Assembly: GCA_029762625.1 (NCBI GenBank)
Contig: JARVGI010000004.1
Location: 106,561 to 170,560 of the forward strand
DNA length: 64,000 nucleotides
Reading direction: 5' to 3'
Source: Methanomicrobiaceae archaeon
GTDB taxonomy: Archaea; Halobacteriota; Methanomicrobia; Methanomicrobiales; Methanomicrobiaceae
Shown in pieces: positions 60,688-64,000 of the stretch (position 1 is its first letter; each line of letters starts with the position of its first letter). Below the pieces are notes generated by a model. The model saw only the letters and a program-made list of their open reading frames with translations. It was not told where the DNA came from and did not search any database. A program made the translations under genes and the position numbers.

Positions 60688-61542
60688 ATGGAATGGATCG
60701 AGGATCTGGTGAGATTCGTCAGGGAGGACGCACCGTTCGGCGATGTGACCACCGAGGCGGTCGTCCCCGACACCACCTGCGTCGCACGCGTCCAGGCAAA
60801 ACAGGACGGCATCATTGCGGGCATTGCCGAGACTGCGGCGCTCTTTTTTCACTTCGGCGTCACCGTGCGGCAGCTGGCCCGCGACGGGAGCAGGGTTCAC
60901 GAGGGGCAGGTGCTCATGGAGCTTGCCGGCACCGCCTCCGCCATCCTGCTGGTCGAACGCACAGCGCTCGACCTTATCGGGCGGATGAGTGGGATTGCCA
61001 CCCGCACCCGGGCGATGGTCGATATCGCACGGGCCGTCAACCCGAAGGTGGCGGTCGCGGCGACGCGGAAAACCTGCCCGGGCCTGAGAATGCTCGATAA
61101 AAAGGCCGTGGTGCTCGGGGGCGGCGAACCGCACCGCCTCTCCCTCTCCGACCAGTTCCTCATCAAGGACAACCACCTGGTGCTCGTCTCCATGGAGCAG
61201 GCGATACGGGCGGGACGCGCCCGGAGCAGGTATAAAACCATCGAGGTCGAGGTGGGCAGCGCCGGCGACGCGGTCAGGGCCGCGGCAGCGGGCGCCGACA
61301 TCGTCATGCTGGACAATATGACCCCCGGCGAGGTGCAGGCGGCGCTCGACCGCCTGCAGGAGCGGGGGCTTCGGGACCGCGTGGCCATCGAGGTCTCGGG
61401 CGGCATCGACAAAGAGACGATCGCCGAGTTCGCAGGCCTCGACGTGGACGTGATCAGCATCGGTGCGCTGACCCACTCGGTCACCAATTTTGATGCCAGT
61501 CTTACGGTGCTGCCCGGGGAGCGGACCGTCTTCCTGTCCTGA
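60688..61542 (+). CDS. nadC: nicotinate-nucleotide pyrophosphorylase (carboxylating)
   Basis: Converts quinolinate and PRPP to nicotinate mononucleotide. The 284-residue protein has the phosphoribosyltransferase type II fold: EDAPFGDVTTEAVVPD, TRKTCPGLRMLDKKAVVLGG, LSDQFLIKDNHLVL and MLDNMTPGEVQAALDRL. ATG 60688 follows the nadA stop by five bases with AAGAG upstream. The longer upstream frame is a shadow within nadA. Confidence 0.95.
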   Translation: MEWIEDLVRFVREDAPFGDVTTEAVVPDTTCVARVQAKQDGIIAGIAETAALFFHFGVTVRQLARDGSRVHEGQVLMELAGTASAILLVERTALDLIGRMSGIATRTRAMVDIARAVNPKVAVAATRKTCPGLRMLDKKAVVLGGGEPHRLSLSDQFLIKDNHLVLVSMEQAIRAGRARSRYKTIEVEVGSAGDAVRAAAAGADIVMLDNMTPGEVQAALDRLQERGLRDRVAIEVSGGIDKETIAEFAGLDVDVISIGALTHSVTNFDASLTVLPGERTVFLS

Positions 61543-61656
61543 AACCCTTCGTTTCGTCGCTTCCCCCTATCCGCCGGAGTATCGCCGTTGTTGCCGGGAC
61601 CGAGATATCCAAAGAGTTATAGCGGGGAAGCAACCACCGCTTGCTGAGGGAACAGG

Positions 61657-62181
61657 ATGGCCCCGATCACGCGCAATGAGTATGAAGAGCCGAGTGTGGC
61701 AAAACTGGAACAGGAGAAGGCAATCGCCGATCTAATACCGCTTCTCACGCACAAATACCTCAATGTCCGCTGGAGAACCGCCGAAGCGCTCGGCCGGGTG
61801 GGGGACCGGAGGGCGGTGCGCCCGCTTATCGCGTCCCTCGACGATGAATTCGTGGACGTGCAGTGGATCGCCGCGCGGTCGCTCGGCCAGATCGGGGACC
61901 CCGAGGCGGTGGAACCGCTGCTGCGCTGCCTCTCGCATACGAGCAAATGGGTCCGCCTCGCCGCCGCACAGGCACTCGGGCTGATCGGGGATGCACGGGC
62001 CGTGGAGCCCCTGATACAGGCGCTCGAGGATCCCAAGAAGAAGGTGCGGAAAAATGCCGCCTTCGCGCTGGGAAAGATCGGCGATGAGCGTGCACTCGAG
62101 CCCGTCCGCGCACTTCTCGATGACCCGGACGAGGGCGTGCGGCTCGCGGCCGAAGCAGCGCTCAAGCACCTGGAACAATAA
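61657..62181 (+). CDS. HEAT-repeat protein (PBS lyase-like repeats)
   Basis: A 174-residue repeat protein. Four to five units of about 31 residues begin near residues 22, 53, 84, 115 and 146, each with a D-x-RAVEPLI/LL helix and a VRxxAAxALGxIGD helix. These HEAT-like repeats are protein-binding scaffolds. The partner is unknown. It stands alone after the NAD operon. Confidence 0.85.
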   Translation: MAPITRNEYEEPSVAKLEQEKAIADLIPLLTHKYLNVRWRTAEALGRVGDRRAVRPLIASLDDEFVDVQWIAARSLGQIGDPEAVEPLLRCLSHTSKWVRLAAAQALGLIGDARAVEPLIQALEDPKKKVRKNAAFALGKIGDERALEPVRALLDDPDEGVRLAAEAALKHLEQ

Positions 62182-62252
62182 CGATATTACGCTCTTTTTT
62201 GCACTGAAAGCACGAGGCGGCGAGCGAAAGCGCCGTGCGGCGTGCGACAACA

Positions 62253-62266
62253 CCCAAAAAAAAAGA
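62253..62266 (-). terminator. T-run after mtrH
   Basis: On the minus strand, a run of T residues (TTTTTTTTTGGG) follows the mtrH stop, as expected for archaeal termination of the mtr operon. Confidence 0.5.
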
Positions 62267-63304
62267 TTAGATGAGTTTGAAGAACGGGTGTTCTTCGGAC
62301 TTGATCTCGATGCCGAATTCGCGGGCTGCCTCGTAGACCACGATGTCGGTGTATGCCTGTGCGGTCATGATCGCCTCGACGTTCTCGATCGGGCCATACA
62401 TGATCAGATCGGCACCAAGGGTGCTGGCGATCATGTTGCAGCCGATATCGGGGGCGGACCATGCTGCCTGGATGACACCGTCCATGCCGCCCAGGTAATG
62501 GTGCGACATCTGCGCGAGCAGTTCGTCCTTGCCCGCGTATCCCGCGGCAAGGTTCGAGGGGTTCTTTTTAGTCCCTCTCCAGCGCTTGAGCCAGGTCCAC
62601 GACACCGTCATGTTGTGGTACGCACCGCCGGTGGGCATCCCGTGGATCGCCTTGCAGGCGAGGATCTCACGGTACGCACCGCCGGATCCGAGCCCGAGCG
62701 GCGTTGCCGCCGTGTCGAGGATGGGACGGGTAATGCCGCACTCCTCGGCGATCTGGAGCATGCTCTTCTCCTGGCCGGCGACGCCGCCCTCGGAGAGCAC
62801 CTTCTCACGGCCGATGACGGAGGGGTCGCCGGGGTTGAAGGCGAGCACGATTGCCGAGTTCACGTCGCTGTTCTTCAGCGCCTCCATGTTCTCCGGGGTG
62901 ATGGACCCGTTGATCGAGTTGTAGATCGCACGGTCCGCCAGCCCCACCTCGGTCACGTACTCACAGGCGTGGGCAAGTGCCGGGGGAAACGACGAGTCCA
63001 TCAAAAACGCCGTTTTGTTGTCCACGCTGTCGAACCAGGTGAAGTAACTCTCGAACGCTTCAGCGGACTCCGAGATCATCTGGATGAAGTGCGGAATCCC
63101 CGTGAGGTCCGATAATTCAAGACAGCGGTTCCAGAGGGCCTCTGCGAGGTCCTTGTTAATGACGCCCTTCTCGTCGTCAAGTACAACTTCGTGCTTGTTG
63201 TAGAAGATCGATGCGCCGAGAACTGTTGGATACTCCCCGGGCTGACCACCAATCATCGTACCATTGAAATCGTGCACGGTCTGCTCTTTTTCAAATTTGA
63301 ACAT
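62267..63304 (-). CDS. mtrH: tetrahydromethanopterin S-methyltransferase subunit H
   Basis: Catalytic methyl-transferring subunit: moves the methyl group from methyl-tetrahydromethanopterin to the cobamide of MtrA. The 345-residue TIM barrel starts MFKFEKEQTVHDFNGTMIGG and includes QPGEYPTVLGASIFYNKHEV, AFNPGDPSVIGREKVLSEGG and SGGAYREILACKAIHGMPT. AGGAGG is ten bases before ATG 63304; the TTG at 63313 is too close to it. Length is somewhat greater than the common 310-320. Codon use shows the high-expression bias. Confidence 0.95.
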   Translation of the reverse strand: MFKFEKEQTVHDFNGTMIGGQPGEYPTVLGASIFYNKHEVVLDDEKGVINKDLAEALWNRCLELSDLTGIPHFIQMISESAEAFESYFTWFDSVDNKTAFLMDSSFPPALAHACEYVTEVGLADRAIYNSINGSITPENMEALKNSDVNSAIVLAFNPGDPSVIGREKVLSEGGVAGQEKSMLQIAEECGITRPILDTAATPLGLGSGGAYREILACKAIHGMPTGGAYHNMTVSWTWLKRWRGTKKNPSNLAAGYAGKDELLAQMSHHYLGGMDGVIQAAWSAPDIGCNMIASTLGADLIMYGPIENVEAIMTAQAYTDIVVYEAAREFGIEIKSEEHPFFKLI

Positions 63305-63319
63305 ATTTGTCAATCCTCC

Positions 63320-64000
63320 TTACATCAATCCACCCAGTTTGGGGAGTAAAATCAGCAACATTACGAATACAAACAATCCTGCAACCAGGCCATAGAGAAT
63401 ACCGATATCGCGGCCGATCTTCCGGCCCACACGCTGTGCGATTTCGGCATCGGCAAATTCGATTTTCCCTTCAATTGCATTCAGTCGCTTTTCAATTTCA
63501 AGGAACTGCGGGTTTGCACCGGCGACAGCCATTTCTCCGCCGCCTGCGCCCTCTTCCTTGACCTCGATGACCATCGCATCGCCTTCGAAGGCGCCGGGAT
63601 CGCGGCCCTTCAGCTCGTCGATCTTTGCGGTGATCGCTCCCATGTCCTCCGATTCCATGATGTTGACAACTTCAACCTGCTCCTGGAACCGTTTGATCGC
63701 TGCATCATCCAGGTTTTCGATGAACGGGATTGCACCCTTGGTCCCGACGATCTTTCCGCCCTCCACGCCGTTCGCGTGCAACGCAATGAAACTCTCGCCG
63801 GAGAGGTGGCCTTTCACCTCGGTACCGCAGGCAATGACAAACCGGATGTTCGGATTCGAGATGATGTTTGCGATGATCTTCTCAAGGCCGAGGTTCTCGG
63901 TCTTGCACGACCCACAGATGGCCGCTCCTGCATCGCAAATTCCCTGCTCGTCGAGGTGGGAACCCATCGTGACCACGGCCACGGGGCTCTGCGGATCGCC
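63320..64000 (-). CDS. mtrA: tetrahydromethanopterin S-methyltransferase subunit A fused to a subunit G domain (5' end outside window)
   Basis: Cobamide-carrying subunit of the sodium-pumping methyltransferase. The visible frame runs from the window edge and begins within [18 protein letters not shown]. The cobamide-binding region is intact, including the histidine in [17 protein letters not shown] and [16 protein letters not shown]. The usual membrane helix of MtrA is missing: after a short Gly-rich linker (EEGAGGGEM) the same frame continues with [32 protein letters not shown] and a membrane helix, which is MtrG. No stop lies between the parts. An internal ATG at the linker with GGCGGAGAA upstream could also start a free MtrG. 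No MtrF gene lies before mtrH. Confidence 0.9.
   Translation of the reverse strand, partial: GDPQSPVAVVTMGSHLDEQGICDAGAAICGSCKTENLGLEKIIANIISNPNIRFVIACGTEVKGHLSGESFIALHANGVEGGKIVGTKGAIPFIENLDDAAIKRFQEQVEVVNIMESEDMGAITAKIDELKGRDPGAFEGDAMVIEVKEEGAGGGEMAVAGANPQFLEIEKRLNAIEGKIEFADAEIAQRVGRKIGRDIGILYGLVAGLFVFVMLLILLPKLGGLM

Overview
The window is chromosomal DNA of a methanogenic euryarchaeon, most likely of the order Methanomicrobiales (Methanoculleus, Methanofollis or Methanogenium relatives; genus not resolved). The reasons are: methanogenesis genes (mtd, mer, mtrA, mtrH), archaeal ribosomal protein order with eL19, eL32, eS4 and an RNase P subunit, archaeal TATA boxes at sensible distances from starts, archaeal tRNA genes without encoded CCA, PGF-CTERM surface anchors, and an S-layer glycoprotein of the Methanoculleus type. 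The DNA is GC-rich, so most long antisense reading frames are shadows.

Regions. 1-4000: the 5' part of a P-type cation ATPase (cut by the window edge), two small proteins, and a PGF-CTERM-anchored substrate-binding protein. 4046-19363 (minus): one very long ribosomal superoperon, from an SPOUT RNA methyltransferase through uL3 to uL15, SecY, adenylate kinase, an EMC3/Oxa1-like protein and cytidylate kinase; genes overlap or nearly touch. 19509-23022: Tfx regulator divergent from mtd, a GalT-like enzyme, and mer. 23307-26820: a divergent FtsZ/CetZ-family protein with a long tail, an NrpR-type regulator paired with a dCTP deaminase/dUTPase-like gene, and tRNA-Arg. 26863-34525: a large secreted vWA-type protein, AMP phosphorylase, and the S-layer glycoprotein with a long structured leader. 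35101-40796: tRNA-Gln, a DUF1614 membrane protein, FlpA-Nop5 (box C/D RNP), a TctA/DUF112 permease divergent from hemD-cbf5, and tRNA-Ser. 40977-45228: rhodanese, an orphan DNA methyltransferase, iorBA, and tRNA-Ile.

45191-45920: the 3' half of tRNA-Ile is repeated about 0.7 kb downstream, and a STAS-domain gene lies between the copies. This looks like the scar of a tRNA-targeted integration. 46014-49641: two uncharacterised proteins and a znuACB-type zinc transporter. 49614-58656 (minus): a near-complete aromatic amino acid operon using the archaeal entry route (two DKFP/ADTH synthase-like aldolases, DHQ synthase II, prephenate dehydrogenase, prephenate dehydratase, EPSP synthase, a shikimate kinase-shikimate dehydrogenase fusion, chorismate synthase) ending in a tRNA methylthiotransferase. 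59022-61542 (plus): NAD biosynthesis (aspartate dehydrogenase, NadA, NadC). 61657-62181: a HEAT-repeat protein. 62267-64000 (minus): mtrH and an MtrA reading frame that continues without a stop into an MtrG domain.

How it works together: Mtd and Mer perform two successive F420-dependent reductions of the C1 unit on tetrahydromethanopterin, and Mtr moves the methyl group to coenzyme M while pumping sodium. The ribosomal operon combines translation with protein export. The aromatic and NAD operons are divergent and share a regulatory interval with a long inverted repeat. The observations most worth a second look are the MtrA-MtrG fusion, the tRNA-Ile duplication, the FtsZ-like protein with a ruined GTP loop, the AroK-AroE fusion, and several exact palindromes placed at transcription starts.
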